Assembly: GCF_030929505.1 (NCBI RefSeq)
Contig: NZ_JAVFVV010000021.1
Coordinates: 45,669 to 109,668 of the forward strand
Length of the DNA: 64,000 bases
Direction of reading: 5' to 3'
Source: Mesorhizobium sp. LHD-90
Lineage (GTDB): Bacteria; Pseudomonadota; Alphaproteobacteria; Rhizobiales; Rhizobiaceae
Part shown: in pieces, positions 18,598-27,758 of the stretch
How positions within the stretch are numbered: position 1 is the stretch's first letter
Layout of the letters: each line of letters starts with the position of its first letter
Notes under the pieces: generated by a model
What the model saw: the letters and a program-made list of their open reading frames with translations, nothing else
Database searches by the model: none
What the model was told of the DNA's origin: nothing
Program-made: the position numbers and the translations under genes

Positions 18598-19518
18598 ATG
18601 GCCTATCTGGACAATCTCACGGTCTTCGTCCGCGTCGTCGAGCTCGGCAATCTGTCGGCCGCCGGGCGCGATTTGCGCGTCTCTCCGGCGGTCGCCTCCA
18701 ACCGCATCAAGGAGTTGGAAAAGCACCTCGGCGTGCGCCTGTTCAACCGCACCACGCGGCAATTGATGCCGACCGAGCAGGGTACGGTCTTCTACGACGG
18801 CGCCAAGCGCGTGCTCGACGCCATCGCCGAGGCTGAGGCCGCCGTCAGCGCGCTGTCGGGCCAGCCGCGCGGCACCATCCGGGTCACCGCGCCGCTCGGC
18901 TTCGGCCGCCGCTTCATCGCGTCCGGCATTCCGGAGTTCCGCGACCGTTACCCGCAGATCGAGGTGCGGCTCAGGCTCTCGGACCACAATGTCGACATCA
19001 TGAAGGAGGGCATCGACGTCGCCTTCCGCCTCGGCCTGCTGGAGGATTCCAGCCTGCGCATGCGCGGCATCATGGAATGCGAGCGGGTGCTGGTCGCCTC
19101 GCCGAAATATCTGGAGGCGCGCGGCGAGCCGACGGAGCCGCAGCAGTTAATCGACGACGGCCACGACTGCCTGATGCTACGCTTTCCCGGCATGCGCGAG
19201 CATTTCTGGACGCTGGCGACGCCGTCCGGTCCTCACAAATACGAAGTCCACGGTCCCTTCGATTCCGACGACGGCGACGTCCTGACCGGCTGGGCGCTGT
19301 CCGACCGCGGCATCATCAACAAGCCGCGTTTCGAGATCGAGCCGTTCATCCGCGACCGGCGGCTGAAGGTCATTCTGCCGGAATCACCGCCGACGCCGGT
19401 TCAACTTGCCGCCGTCTACCCGCACAAGAAGCTTCAGGACCCGAAAGTGCGCCTGCTGCTCGACTTCATGGCCGAGCGCTGCCAGCGGCTGATCCGGGAC
19501 ATTTTGGCCGGAAAATAA
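18598..19518 (+). CDS. LysR-family transcriptional regulator
   Basis: The 306-residue regulator has an N-terminal winged helix (LTVFVRVVELGNLSAAGRDL, SPAVASNRIKELEKHLGVRL) and a substrate-binding effector domain (GTIRVTAPLGFGRRFIASG). The ATG at 18598 follows GGTGGGAG. It is divergently transcribed from the urate hydroxylase-guanine deaminase operon across 144 bp, the standard LysR target arrangement, so control of that operon by a purine is likely but inferred from position. Confidence 0.9.
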   Translation: MAYLDNLTVFVRVVELGNLSAAGRDLRVSPAVASNRIKELEKHLGVRLFNRTTRQLMPTEQGTVFYDGAKRVLDAIAEAEAAVSALSGQPRGTIRVTAPLGFGRRFIASGIPEFRDRYPQIEVRLRLSDHNVDIMKEGIDVAFRLGLLEDSSLRMRGIMECERVLVASPKYLEARGEPTEPQQLIDDGHDCLMLRFPGMREHFWTLATPSGPHKYEVHGPFDSDDGDVLTGWALSDRGIINKPRFEIEPFIRDRRLKVILPESPPTPVQLAAVYPHKKLQDPKVRLLLDFMAERCQRLIRDILAGK

Positions 19519-19576
19519 CCCGTACCCCGCGGCCGGGCGGGATGCGGGCAAGGACTGCGCTGCCTGACGACTGGCC

Positions 19577-19945
19577 TCACCAGGGCCGGCTCCAGTCGGC
19601 GAAGGTGAGGCCGTGCGCGCCGTCGCGCAGGTCCGATTCCTGCTCGGTCGCATCGCCGAAACGCCGACGCAGCCGGCCGGTGAGATACCCACCGGCGAAG
19701 AAGCTGGATATCTGAACCCAGAGCAGCCACAGGGCCGCAGCGATTGCATAGCCCATGACGGACAGTCCCTCGCCTTCATAGGCGGAGGTGAGCGACAGGC
19801 CGAGCGCCGAGCCGAAGGTCAGCAGCACGAAGGATACGGCCGTTGCCAGCAGCGTTCCGGCAAGGATTGCCGGCCAATCGACATAGCTGCGATCGTCGGC
19901 GACGATGCCGGTGGTCGCGGTTGCGGGATTTTCGGCGATAGCCAT
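19577..19945 (-). pseudogene. PhnA-like membrane protein, probably C-terminally truncated
   Basis: The 122 residues match the N-terminal part of a rhizobial membrane protein family: SYVDWPAILAGTLLATAVSF, then a second helix (YAIAAALWLLWVQISSFFAG) and GGYLTGRLRRR with TEQESDLRDGAHGL. Related proteins continue for about another 100 residues with more helices. Here the frame ends abruptly after DGAHGLTFADWSRPW, 58 bp from the LysR gene, so the 3' half seems deleted. Whether the short form is still made is unknown. Confidence 0.55.
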
Positions 19946-19989
19946 GGTCGTTCCTCCGACAGATTGCGTTGTTCCGGCGCGAGAAAAGT

Positions 19990-20064
19990 TCAACGGAGCC
20001 CGAACAGCGACAGAACCGCGAGAACGACGACGACAAGGCCAACCAGATAGATGATGCCGTGCAT
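19990..20064 (-). CDS. 24-residue single-pass membrane peptide
   Basis: A very small gene encodes MHGIIYLVGLVVVVLAVLSL followed by FGLR. The sequence is one hydrophobic helix with a basic C-terminus. A strong ribosome site (AGGAGG) lies 5 nt before the ATG, which supports real translation. Similar tiny peptides appear to be common in rhizobia. It precedes the truncated PhnA-like gene on the same strand, and neighbours a Dps gene, suggesting stress-related expression. No function is known. Confidence 0.7.
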   Translation of the reverse strand: MHGIIYLVGLVVVVLAVLSLFGLR

Positions 20065-20330
20065 GGTAACCTCCTGTCTGCATTTGGCAGTGGAAACCAA
20101 ACAGGCGGAGAGGAACAAAGTTCCGCCACAATGCAGTTTTGCCGGCGGACCCGGGGGTCAGGGGTGCCTCCGGCCACGTCCCGAGAACAATGTCCGTCGC
20201 GTGGTCCGCGACATTTTCGCCCGCCGTGAACTTCCGTCATGCGGTTGCGTTATGGACGCGGCGCCATGACCGGTTGAATATTCGGACGGCCAGGCCGACT
20301 ATGTCCGCATCACTGCTTGAGGGCTCCCAA

Positions 20331-20813
20331 ATGATATCGACCCGCAATGATCTGAAATCCAACGTCAGGAAGACTTCGATCGAGATCCTGAATGCCCGGC
20401 TCGCCGAGGCCATCGACCTGGCGCTAATCACCAAGCAGGCCCACTGGAACGTAAAGGGTCCACAGTTCATCGCCATCCACGAGATGCTGGACGGTTTCCG
20501 CACCGAACTGGACACCCATGTCGACACCATCGCCGAGCGGGCCGTGCAGCTCGGCGGCACGGCGCTCGGCACCAGCCAGGTCGTCGCCCAGGAGACGCCG
20601 CTGGCGGCCTATCCGACCGACATCCACAAGATCAAGGATCACCTCGCCGCGCTGATCGACCGCTATGCCGCGACGGCTAAACACGTTCGCGCCGCCATCG
20701 ACGAGGCGGACGAGGCCGGCGATGCCGACACCGCCGACATCTTCACCGCCTATTCGCGCGCGCTCGACAAGTCGCTGTGGTTCCTGGAGGCGCACACGCA
20801 GGAAAGCGCCTGA
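20331..20813 (+). CDS. dps: Dps-family DNA-protecting ferritin-like protein
   Basis: The 160-residue four-helix protein stores iron and protects DNA against oxidants as a 12-subunit shell. The interfacial ferroxidase site is seen as QAHWNVKGPQFIAIHEMLDG with DTHVDTIAERAVQLGG. The start at 20331 (MISTRNDLKS) has GAGGG upstream; 20301 (MSASLLEG) is an alternative in the same frame. It stands alone on the plus strand, converging on the GST operon, with a 9-bp hairpin between the stops. Confidence 0.92.
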   Translation: MISTRNDLKSNVRKTSIEILNARLAEAIDLALITKQAHWNVKGPQFIAIHEMLDGFRTELDTHVDTIAERAVQLGGTALGTSQVVAQETPLAAYPTDIHKIKDHLAALIDRYAATAKHVRAAIDEADEAGDADTADIFTAYSRALDKSLWFLEAHTQESA

Positions 20814-20820
20814 GCTACGA

Positions 20821-20848
20821 GATGGGCGCCCGTGCCGCAGCGCCCATC
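20821..20848. terminator. terminator-like hairpin between convergent dps and GST genes
   Basis: A perfect 9-bp stem, GATGGGCGC with GCGCCCATC, encloses a 10-nt loop just after the dps stop. There is no T tract on either strand, so termination would be weak or factor-dependent. Confidence 0.4.
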
Positions 20849-20893
20849 GCGCACTCAATCGTCGATCGCCTGGTCATCATCTCCTCCAGAGGT

Positions 20894-21574
20894 TCAGACG
20901 CTGGGCGGGGTGAGCACCGGCTTGTCCGGCAGCGGGTACATGTGGAAATACGGCTGCGCCTCACCGAACACGCGGGCAATGGACGGCCGCATAAGCAGGC
21001 GGCCGTAGTAGGCCCTGAGCCGTTTCTGATCCTGGCCGATCGGCACCAGCGTATGCCCATACATCAGCGCCGGCGCCGCCGCGCAATCGCCGAGCGAAAA
21101 ATCCTCGCCGGCGATCCAGGTCCTATCGCCGAGGTCGCTTTCGAGGACGGCATAGGCTTTGGCAAGCTGTGCCCGCGCCTGCTCGACGCCGAACGGGTCG
21201 CGCTTGCCTTGCGGCCGCAATTCGTCGGCCACGATCCCTTGCATCGGCTCATGCACATAAAAATCGAAGAACCGGTCCCAGAAGCGCACCCGCCACGCGG
21301 CGTCGGCATCGGCTGGCACGAACCGCACCGGGCCGGGATGGAACGTGTCGAGATACTCGATGACGATCGTCGACTCGGCCACCGTGGCGCCGCGTTCCTC
21401 ATCCACCAGCACCGGCATCTTGGCCATCGGCCAGATCGCCTTGAAGGCGGCCGCCGAGTCCGGATTGCCGAAGTCGACGACCACCGGCTCGAAGCTGGTC
21501 CCGTTCTCGTAGAGCGGAATCAGCACCTTGTGGCAGAACGACGCCAGCGGGTGGAAATAGAGTTTTAGAGCCAT
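20894..21574 (-). CDS. glutathione S-transferase
   Basis: The 226-residue protein has a thioredoxin-like N-terminal domain (KLYFHPLASFCHKVLIPLYE; MAKMPVLVDEE; VAESTIVIEYLD) and an all-helical C-terminal domain. Ser12 or Cys14 near HPLASFCH is the likely catalytic residue. It would conjugate or reduce with glutathione; the substrate is unknown. The ATG at 21574 follows GGGAGG. It is the third gene behind the SRPBCC and DUF899 genes and probably in one HxlR-controlled operon. Confidence 0.88.
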   Translation of the reverse strand: MALKLYFHPLASFCHKVLIPLYENGTSFEPVVVDFGNPDSAAAFKAIWPMAKMPVLVDEERGATVAESTIVIEYLDTFHPGPVRFVPADADAAWRVRFWDRFFDFYVHEPMQGIVADELRPQGKRDPFGVEQARAQLAKAYAVLESDLGDRTWIAGEDFSLGDCAAAPALMYGHTLVPIGQDQKRLRAYYGRLLMRPSIARVFGEAQPYFHMYPLPDKPVLTPPSV

Positions 21575-21600
21575 CGGCAGCCTCCCGGTCTTGCGCTTTG

Positions 21601-22347
21601 TCAGTTCTCGAAGAATGGTTGCGAAGGGTTGGCGAAGGCAACGCGGCCCTGCGGCTCCTCCCATTCCTCCTGCCGCCCGAGCGGCGTGAGGTCGAGCCAG
21701 TAATAGGACCCGCCGACCATCTCGGCCCCGCGCCCGTAATTGGAATAGGTGTGGTAGATCGTGTTGCCGTCGCGGAGGAAGACGCTGCGGCCAGGCTGCT
21801 CGGTGGATTTGTCGCCTTCGAAATAATAGCCGGTGCCGGCTTTCTCGTGCTCGGCGATGGTCTTGTAGTTATAGGTGTCCGCGCCGCGCTTCGGGTCGAT
21901 GGTGGCCTGGAAATCGTAGTTGAAGTCGGAGCCGAAGGACGAATACCAGGGAAACGTCCAGCCGCGCTCCTCCCTGTAGCGCTCCAGTTTTGCGAGCGGC
22001 GCGCGCGATACATGCGCCAGCGAGGTTGCGCGAGCGTTGAGGTGCCGGATGAGGCCCTCGGAAATCTCGTCGGCCGAGCCGGTGCAACCCTGGCACCCCT
22101 TCTCCCAATCCGGGTCGAACATGAAATGGACGACGATCAACTGCCGCCTGCCCTCGAACAGGTCGAGCAGCGTGGCTTTGCCCTCCGGCCCGTCGAACAC
22201 ATAATCCTTCTCGACCTTGACCATCGGCAACTCGCGGCGCGTGATGCTCAGCCGATCCCTGGCGCGCGTCATCTCCTTTTCCTGATCCAGCAGCGCCTTG
22301 CGCGCCGCCAGCCATTCCTCTTTCGAAACGATCTCGGGAAGTGCCAT
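21601..22347 (-). CDS. DUF899 thioredoxin-like family protein
   Basis: The 248-residue protein matches the DUF899 family: LLDQEKEMTRARDRLSITRR, VVHFMFDPDWEKGCQGCTG with a CxxC-like cysteine pair, FPWYSSFGSDFNYDF and SVFLRDGNTIYHTYSNYGRG. Members have a thioredoxin-like fold and are often placed with SRPBCC and regulator genes. The biochemical role is undefined. It lies between the SRPBCC and GST genes with short gaps, in the same direction. Confidence 0.9.
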   Translation of the reverse strand: MALPEIVSKEEWLAARKALLDQEKEMTRARDRLSITRRELPMVKVEKDYVFDGPEGKATLLDLFEGRRQLIVVHFMFDPDWEKGCQGCTGSADEISEGLIRHLNARATSLAHVSRAPLAKLERYREERGWTFPWYSSFGSDFNYDFQATIDPKRGADTYNYKTIAEHEKAGTGYYFEGDKSTEQPGRSVFLRDGNTIYHTYSNYGRGAEMVGGSYYWLDLTPLGRQEEWEEPQGRVAFANPSQPFFEN

Positions 22348-22445
22348 GGCTTTCTCCTTCCAACCCGTCGTCCGCCATCGAGTGCGGACGCTGTATCAAG
22401 GACGGCCGGGCCGGGGCGGCGCCGACATCCGGCGGCGCGAAAACT

Positions 22446-22919
22446 TCACGCCTGTTTCGCCGCGCTGTCCAGATAGGTGGCGAGCATCTCGAACAGCCCG
22501 CGGCAACCCTCTTCGCGGTCCTTCACCTGGTCCTTGCCGTCGAGAAAGGCCGCCTGCTCGGTGTAGGTGAGTTTTGTGCCGTTGCCGTCGGGTAAAAATT
22601 CGATGGTGGCGAGCGAAGCCGAAAATGGCGTGTCGCCCATCAGCATCGAATAGGCGAAGACGATGCGCCGGTCGGGCACGATGTCGAGATAAACGGTATC
22701 GTTGCCCATGGGCGGCCCGTCGCCGAAGCGGAAGCGGCTGCGTTCGAAGCCGCCGACACGGAAATCGCTTTCATAGCTGTCGGTCGTCCAGCCTTCACCG
22801 TCGACAAACCATTTGCGCTTGTGCGCCGGATCCGAAAACGCCTTGAAGACGACGGTCGGCGAAAAATCGTAGTGGCGCTCTATGATGAACGACGCATGCT
22901 CGACGGAATGTTTCGACAT
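22446..22919 (-). CDS. SRPBCC (AHSA1-like) ligand-binding protein
   Basis: The 157-residue START-like fold protein shows HYDFSPTVVFKAFSDPAHKR, KWFVDGEGW, RFRFGDGPP and TKLTYTEQAAFLDG. Such proteins bind hydrophobic small molecules or act in detoxification. The ATG at 22919 has GGGAGAAG upstream. It is the promoter-proximal gene of the SRPBCC-DUF899-GST set and is divergent from the HxlR regulator, with a conspicuous inverted repeat between them. Confidence 0.87.
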   Translation of the reverse strand: MSKHSVEHASFIIERHYDFSPTVVFKAFSDPAHKRKWFVDGEGWTTDSYESDFRVGGFERSRFRFGDGPPMGNDTVYLDIVPDRRIVFAYSMLMGDTPFSASLATIEFLPDGNGTKLTYTEQAAFLDGKDQVKDREEGCRGLFEMLATYLDSAAKQA

Positions 22920-22952
22920 GATCTTCTCCCTTCGCCGCCTGTCGGCGGGCCT

Positions 22953-23014
22953 AACCAGTTGCAATTTGCAAGCAGTTGAAACTTAGCTAGACTGATGGCA
23001 TATTGCAACTGGTT
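22953..23014. promoter_or_regulatory. HxlR operator region
   Basis: Perfect 12-bp inverted arms, AACCAGTTGCAA (22953-22964) and TTGCAACTGGTT (23003-23014), are separated by 38 bp in the gap between the divergent SRPBCC and hxlR-type genes. The internal sequence repeats the motif partly (TTGCAAGCAGTTGAA). HxlR dimers on each arm could control both directions. Confidence 0.65.
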
Positions 23015-23030
23015 TTTTCCGGAGACATGA

Positions 23031-23552
23031 ATGGATGCGGTTTCGGACCACCGCTCGGGGTGCCCCATCAACCTGACGGTCGAGATCCTGGGCGACAAAT
23101 GGAGCCTGCTGATCCTGCGCGACATGATGTTCGGCAACCGCCGACATTTTCGCGATCTGCTGACGCATTCGCAGGAGGGCATCGCCTCCAACATCCTTGC
23201 CGACCGGCTGAAGCGGCTGGTCGAGCAGGGGATGCTGACCAAGGCCGACGACCCCACGCACAAGCAGAAGGCGATCTACAGCCTGACCGAACGCTCGATC
23301 GAGCTGGTGCCGGTCTTTGCGCAGATCGGCGCCTGGGGCTCGAAATGGCTGCCGGTCAGCGAGGAACTGTCGATCCGCGCCATCCTGCTGGAGCAGGGCG
23401 GGCCAAAGATGTGGGAGCAGTTCATGCGCGAGTTGCGCCGCTCGCATCTCGGCGAACACGTTTATGCCGATCCGGGCGAGGTGCCGGTCTGGATGCAGTT
23501 GAAGGCTGCCTACGAGGAGGTTGTGGCGCGCCGAGGACGCAGCGGCGCCTGA
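23031..23552 (+). CDS. HxlR-family transcriptional regulator
   Basis: The 173-residue winged-helix regulator carries the family hallmark CPINLTVEILGDKWSLLILR with the sensing Cys near residue 11, then FRDLLTHSQEGIASNILADRL and ALYSLTE-like YSLTERSIELVP. The C-terminal extension (residues 120-173) is longer than in minimal HxlR proteins. It probably senses reactive electrophiles or oxidants and controls the divergent SRPBCC-DUF899-GST genes through the inverted repeat beside its own promoter. Confidence 0.9.
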   Translation: MDAVSDHRSGCPINLTVEILGDKWSLLILRDMMFGNRRHFRDLLTHSQEGIASNILADRLKRLVEQGMLTKADDPTHKQKAIYSLTERSIELVPVFAQIGAWGSKWLPVSEELSIRAILLEQGGPKMWEQFMRELRRSHLGEHVYADPGEVPVWMQLKAAYEEVVARRGRSGA

Positions 23553-23628
23553 CGCTCGCGATGGCGTTAGCGCCGTTCACCGCCCATTCTTGTTCTGCCT
23601 CGATGGGCGCGCCAGTCGGTTCGCCCTG

Positions 23629-24218
<590 letters not shown>

Positions 24219-24222
<4 letters not shown>

Positions 24223-24725
24223 CGGGCGGCCTCCGGTAGGCGGATTTCGTAAGGCTCCTCGAAGAAGAATTCCTCGAGGTTGTTGTCGTCGCCGCCGCGG
24301 TCGACGATGACGAAATCCTGCGCCTCGCCGATCGGCGTCAGCACGCCGTGCCAGCTATTGCGCGGGTAGTTGATGCCCTGGCCCGGCCCCGCCAGGAAGG
24401 CGTGCGGGATGCCCGGCCGACCGTCCTCGTCATGGCAGACGACCACCAGGAACGGCCTGGGTTGCAGGGGGATGAAGGCCTGGCTGCCGAGCGGATGGCG
24501 CTCGACCATGGCGAGCTTCAGCGGGAAGTCGTAGGGCGTGCCGCGCACGGTCGAGATCAGCACGCGGGCGTTAGGACCTTGCGCGTCCGCCGCCGCCAGT
24601 GCGTGAAAGCGTTCCGCCTTGCCGCCGTTGATGGGGAAATGATGGTCGCCGCCGATCTCGATGACCTGGCCGAACTCGGCGAAGTTTTCGCGGGTAAGCG
24701 GTTGGGCGGTGATGATCCGGGTCAT
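24219..24725 (-). CDS. allA: ureidoglycolate lyase
   Basis: The 168-residue cupin-fold enzyme splits ureidoglycolate to glyoxylate and urea. Family features are PLTRENFAEFGQVIE at the start, VERHPLGSQAFIPL, VVVCHDEDG and the active-site stretch GINYPRNSWHGVLTP. It lies downstream of allE across a type B palindrome and overlaps the deaminase. It supplies the last visible step of purine degradation in this window. Confidence 0.93.
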
Positions 24726-24735
24726 TGGCGCTGCC

Positions 24736-24920
24736 TTTCACCCTCCCCCTTGTGGGGAGGGTCGGCGAGCGGTCGAAGCGAAGCGAAGAACGCGAGCCGG
24801 GGTGGGGGTGAGGCATTTCCTGCGAGCGGAGCGGTGGCAGCGGTGCTACCCCCACCCCGCCTTACGCATGTCGCTTCGCTCCATGCGTTCGTCGACCCTC
24901 CCCACAAGGGGGAGGATAAA
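24736..24920. repeat. palindromic repeat element, type B, copy 1
   Basis: Terminal arms of 29 nt (24736-24764 and 24892-24920) are inverted with two mismatches, and contain the hairpin CCCTCCCCCTTGTGGGGAGGG. Internal parts GGGGTGGGGGT and ACCCCCACCCC also pair. It fills the whole gap between allA and allE. A related copy sits inside the xdhC coding region at 32027. Confidence 0.85.
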
Positions 24921-24930
24921 AGCAGCGCCG

Positions 24931-25764
24931 TCATCGCCCAAATCCCCCCAGCTTGGCGTGCCGGTTGACATCCTTGTAGAGCAGGTAACGGAACTTTCCG
25001 GGACCGCCGGCATAGCAGGCCTGCGGGCAGAAGGCGCGCAGCCACATGAAGTCGCCGGCCTCCACCTCCACCCAGTCCTGGTTGAGCCGGTAGACCGCCT
25101 TGCCCTCCAGCACATAGAGCCCGTGCTCCATCACATGCGTCTCCGGGAACGGGATGACGCCGCCCGGCTCGAAGGTCACGACGGTGACGTGCATGTCGTG
25201 GCGGACGTCAGTGGGGTCGACGAAGCGGGTGGTGGCCCAGCGCCCCCCGGTGTCCGGCATGGCGGCCGGCTCGATCTCCTGCTCGTTGGCAAAGATGGCC
25301 TGCGGCGGTTCGATGCCGTCGACGAATTCGTAGGCTTTTCGGATCCAGTGGAAGCGCGCCGGCGTGCCGCCGTTGTTGCGCAGGTTCCAGTTGCTGCCGG
25401 GCGGGATGAAGGCATAGCCGCCCGGCGTCATCCGGTGCGTCTTGCCAGCAAGCGTCACCGTGATCTCGCCTTCGACCACAAAGATCACGCCCTCGGCGCC
25501 TGCATCCGGCTCCGGCTTGTCACTGCCGCCGCCGGGCAGCACCTCCATCACATACTGCGAAAAAGTCTCGGCGAAGCCGGACAACGGCCGGGCGATCACC
25601 CAGGCGCGCGTCTTCTCCCAGAACGGCAGGTAGCTGGCGACGATATCGCTGAACTCGCGGCGCGGGATGACGACATAGGCTTCGGTGAACACGGCCCGGT
25701 CGGTGATCAGGTCGGTCTGCGGCGGCAGGCCGCCTTTGGGCGCGTAGTAGCTGCGGGCGGTCAT
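24931..25764 (-). CDS. allE: (S)-ureidoglycine aminohydrolase
   Basis: The 277-residue bicupin releases ammonia from (S)-ureidoglycine to give (S)-ureidoglycolate. The first cupin spans about residues 70-125 (EGVIFVVEGEITVTLAG, AFIPPGSNWNLRNN), the second about 190-255 with the Mn-binding His and Glu set (PETHVMEHGLYVLEGKAVYR). It starts 9 bp after the PuuE-UraD stop, clearly the same operon. The enzyme needs ureidoglycine from an allantoate amidohydrolase, which is not encoded in this window. Confidence 0.93.
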   Translation of the reverse strand: MTARSYYAPKGGLPPQTDLITDRAVFTEAYVVIPRREFSDIVASYLPFWEKTRAWVIARPLSGFAETFSQYVMEVLPGGGSDKPEPDAGAEGVIFVVEGEITVTLAGKTHRMTPGGYAFIPPGSNWNLRNNGGTPARFHWIRKAYEFVDGIEPPQAIFANEQEIEPAAMPDTGGRWATTRFVDPTDVRHDMHVTVVTFEPGGVIPFPETHVMEHGLYVLEGKAVYRLNQDWVEVEAGDFMWLRAFCPQACYAGGPGKFRYLLYKDVNRHAKLGGFGR

Positions 25765-25773
25765 GGTCGTTCC

Positions 25774-27216
25774 TCAGGCGGGCAGGATATCCTTCAGCCT
25801 CAGGAGCGCGATGCGCTCCACCTGGCCGCAGGCTGTTGCGAATTCCGTGGCGCGGTCGTTGCCGATGCGGGTTTCGAAGGCAGACAAGATCTCCGCCTTC
25901 GTTCGCCCCTTGACCGCGATGATGAAGGGAAAGCCGAATTTCTCGACATAGGCGCCGTTGAGCTCGGTGAAGCGGGCGCGCTCGGCGTCGGTCAGCGCGT
26001 CAAGCCCGGCCGAGGCCTGCTCCCTGGTCGATTCCACTGTCAGCCGCTTCGCCTGCGCCAATTTTCCGGCGAGATCGGGATGCGCCTTGAGCACGCCGAG
26101 CCGCTCGTCTTCGGAAGCCGAGCGGAAGGCGCGGCAAAGCGCGTTGACGAGGCCGCCGGCGCTGTCATGCGCCGGGCCGAGCTCGAGCTCGAAGGCGCGC
26201 TCGGCGATCCACGGCGAATGCTCGAAGATGCCGCCAAACTTTTCCACGAACTCCTCGCGGCCCAGGCGCGAGGGGCGCAACGCCGGGGCTTGGTATGGAT
26301 GGGTCTCGCGCCAGTGGCGAGCGATGTCGATGCGGCGCGGCAGCCACACGCGCTCGTGGCTCTTCACATAGTCGATGAAGCGCTTCAGCCCGAGCACGCG
26401 GCCCGGCCGGCCGACGAGCCGGCAGTGCAGGCCGATCGACATCATTTTCGGCCGTCCCGCCTGGCCCTCGGCATAGAGCGCGTCGAAGGCGTCCTTCAGA
26501 TAGGCGAAGAACTGATCGCCATTGGTGAAGCCGGCCGAGATGGCGAAACGCATGTCGTTGGCGTCGAGCGTGTAGGGGATGATGAGCTGCGGTGGGATCG
26601 CGGCGCCGTGGCCGTCGTGGTCGAGCCAGTAGGGTAGGTCGTCGTCATAGGTGTCGGAGACATAGTCGAATCCGCCCTCTTCCGCTGCGAGCCGCACCGT
26701 GTTGGTTGATGTCCGGCCCGTATACCAGCCGGTCGGCCGCTTGCCGGTGACTTCCGTATGCAGGCGGATCGCCTCGGCCATGTGGGCGCGCTCTTCCTCC
26801 GCCGAGGTGTCGCGGTAGTCGACCCATTTCAGCCCGTGCGAGGCGATTTCCCAGCCGGCCTCCTGCATGGCAGCGACCTGGTCGGGCGAGCGGGCGAGCG
26901 CCGAGGCGACGCCGTAGCAGGTGGCCGGAACCCCGGCCTCGGTGAACAGCCGGTGCAGCCGCCAGAAGCCGGCGCGCGCGCCATATTCATAGATCGATTC
27001 CATGTTCCAGTGGCGCAGGCCGGGCCACGGCTGCGCGCCGGTGATCTCGGACAGGAACGCTTCTGAGGCGGCGTCACCGTGCAGCAGGCAGTTCTCGCCG
27101 CCCTCCTCGTAGTTGACGACGAACTGCACCGCCACGAGGGCGCCGTTCGGCCAGCGCGGATCGGGTGGATTGGCGCCGTAGCCGCGCATGTCCCGGACAT
27201 AACGTTTGGGGGTCAT
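25774..27216 (-). CDS. fusion of allantoinase (PuuE) and OHCU decarboxylase (UraD)
   Basis: The 480-residue protein joins two purine enzymes. Residues 1-about 310 are the metal-independent polysaccharide-deacetylase-type allantoinase PuuE (MRGYGANPPDPRWPNGALVA, NYEEGGE, EIASHGLKWVDY, GWYTGRTSTNT, SIGLHCRLVGRPGR). Residues about 320-480 are UraD, OHCU decarboxylase (FVEKFGGIFEHSPWIAERAF, LKAHPDLAGKLA, KFGFPFIIAVKGR). OHCU decarboxylation yields (S)-allantoin, which the first half opens to allantoate, so the fusion couples consecutive steps in reverse order. The ATG at 27216 (MTPKRYVRDM) was chosen at the start of homology. Confidence 0.92.
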   Translation of the reverse strand: MTPKRYVRDMRGYGANPPDPRWPNGALVAVQFVVNYEEGGENCLLHGDAASEAFLSEITGAQPWPGLRHWNMESIYEYGARAGFWRLHRLFTEAGVPATCYGVASALARSPDQVAAMQEAGWEIASHGLKWVDYRDTSAEEERAHMAEAIRLHTEVTGKRPTGWYTGRTSTNTVRLAAEEGGFDYVSDTYDDDLPYWLDHDGHGAAIPPQLIIPYTLDANDMRFAISAGFTNGDQFFAYLKDAFDALYAEGQAGRPKMMSIGLHCRLVGRPGRVLGLKRFIDYVKSHERVWLPRRIDIARHWRETHPYQAPALRPSRLGREEFVEKFGGIFEHSPWIAERAFELELGPAHDSAGGLVNALCRAFRSASEDERLGVLKAHPDLAGKLAQAKRLTVESTREQASAGLDALTDAERARFTELNGAYVEKFGFPFIIAVKGRTKAEILSAFETRIGNDRATEFATACGQVERIALLRLKDILPA

Positions 27217-27275
27217 GGAGTGGCCGTTTCCTCTTTGTTGTCTGGACGATAGCGGATGGAGCGGCAAGCCGATCC

Positions 27276-27304
27276 CCACGAAAAATTTGAAAGTCTTTTT
27301 GTGG
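27276..27304. promoter_or_regulatory. candidate operator between divergent purine operons
   Basis: An imperfect dyad, CCACGAAAAA and TTTTTGTGG with a 10-nt spacer, lies in the 174-bp gap between puuE-uraD (minus) and uraH (plus). It could bind a regulator serving both operons; no such regulator is adjacent. Confidence 0.3.
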
Positions 27305-27390
27305 CGCTCCGCTTCCCTGCGACTGCAGCATGGCCTTTAATCCATGCACGATCCAGGATCGCGTTCGAACGTACCACGGAGGGAGGCCGA

Positions 27391-27756
27391 ATGGCGAAGG
27401 CAGAAGGCGGGCGGCTGACCACCCATGTGCTCGACACCGCGTCCGGAAAGCCGGCGGCCGGGCTAAAGATCGCGCTCTATCGTGTCAGCGGGAATTCGCA
27501 CACGAAGCTCAAGACGGTCGAAACCAACGCCGACGGCCGGTGCGATGCGCCACTGCTGGAGGGGGCGGATTTCAAGGTCGGGCAGTACGAGCTGATTTTC
27601 TTCGCTGGCGACTATCTGCGCTCCATCGGCGCGGCGCTGCCGGAGCCGGCCTTTCTGGATCAGGTACCGATCCGTTTCGGCATGGCCGAGCAGGCGCACT
27701 ACCACGTGCCGCTGCTGATCTCGCCCTACGGCTATTCCACCTACAGGGGGAGCTGA
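27391..27756 (+). CDS. uraH: 5-hydroxyisourate hydrolase
   Basis: The 121-residue transthyretin-related enzyme opens 5-hydroxyisourate to OHCU. Catalytic His near residue 12 ([14 protein letters not shown]), Arg in the [13 protein letters not shown] region and the diagnostic C-terminal YRGS (after YGYSTYRGS) are all present. A strong GGAGGGAGG precedes the ATG at 27391. It is followed 2 nt later by xdhA, so hydrolase and xanthine dehydrogenase are coupled. Confidence 0.95.
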   Translation: MAKAEGGRLTTHVLDTASGKPAAGLKIALYRVSGNSHTKLKTVETNADGRCDAPLLEGADFKVGQYELIFFAGDYLRSIGAALPEPAFLDQVPIRFGMAEQAHYHVPLLISPYGYSTYRGS

Positions 27757-27758
27757 CC

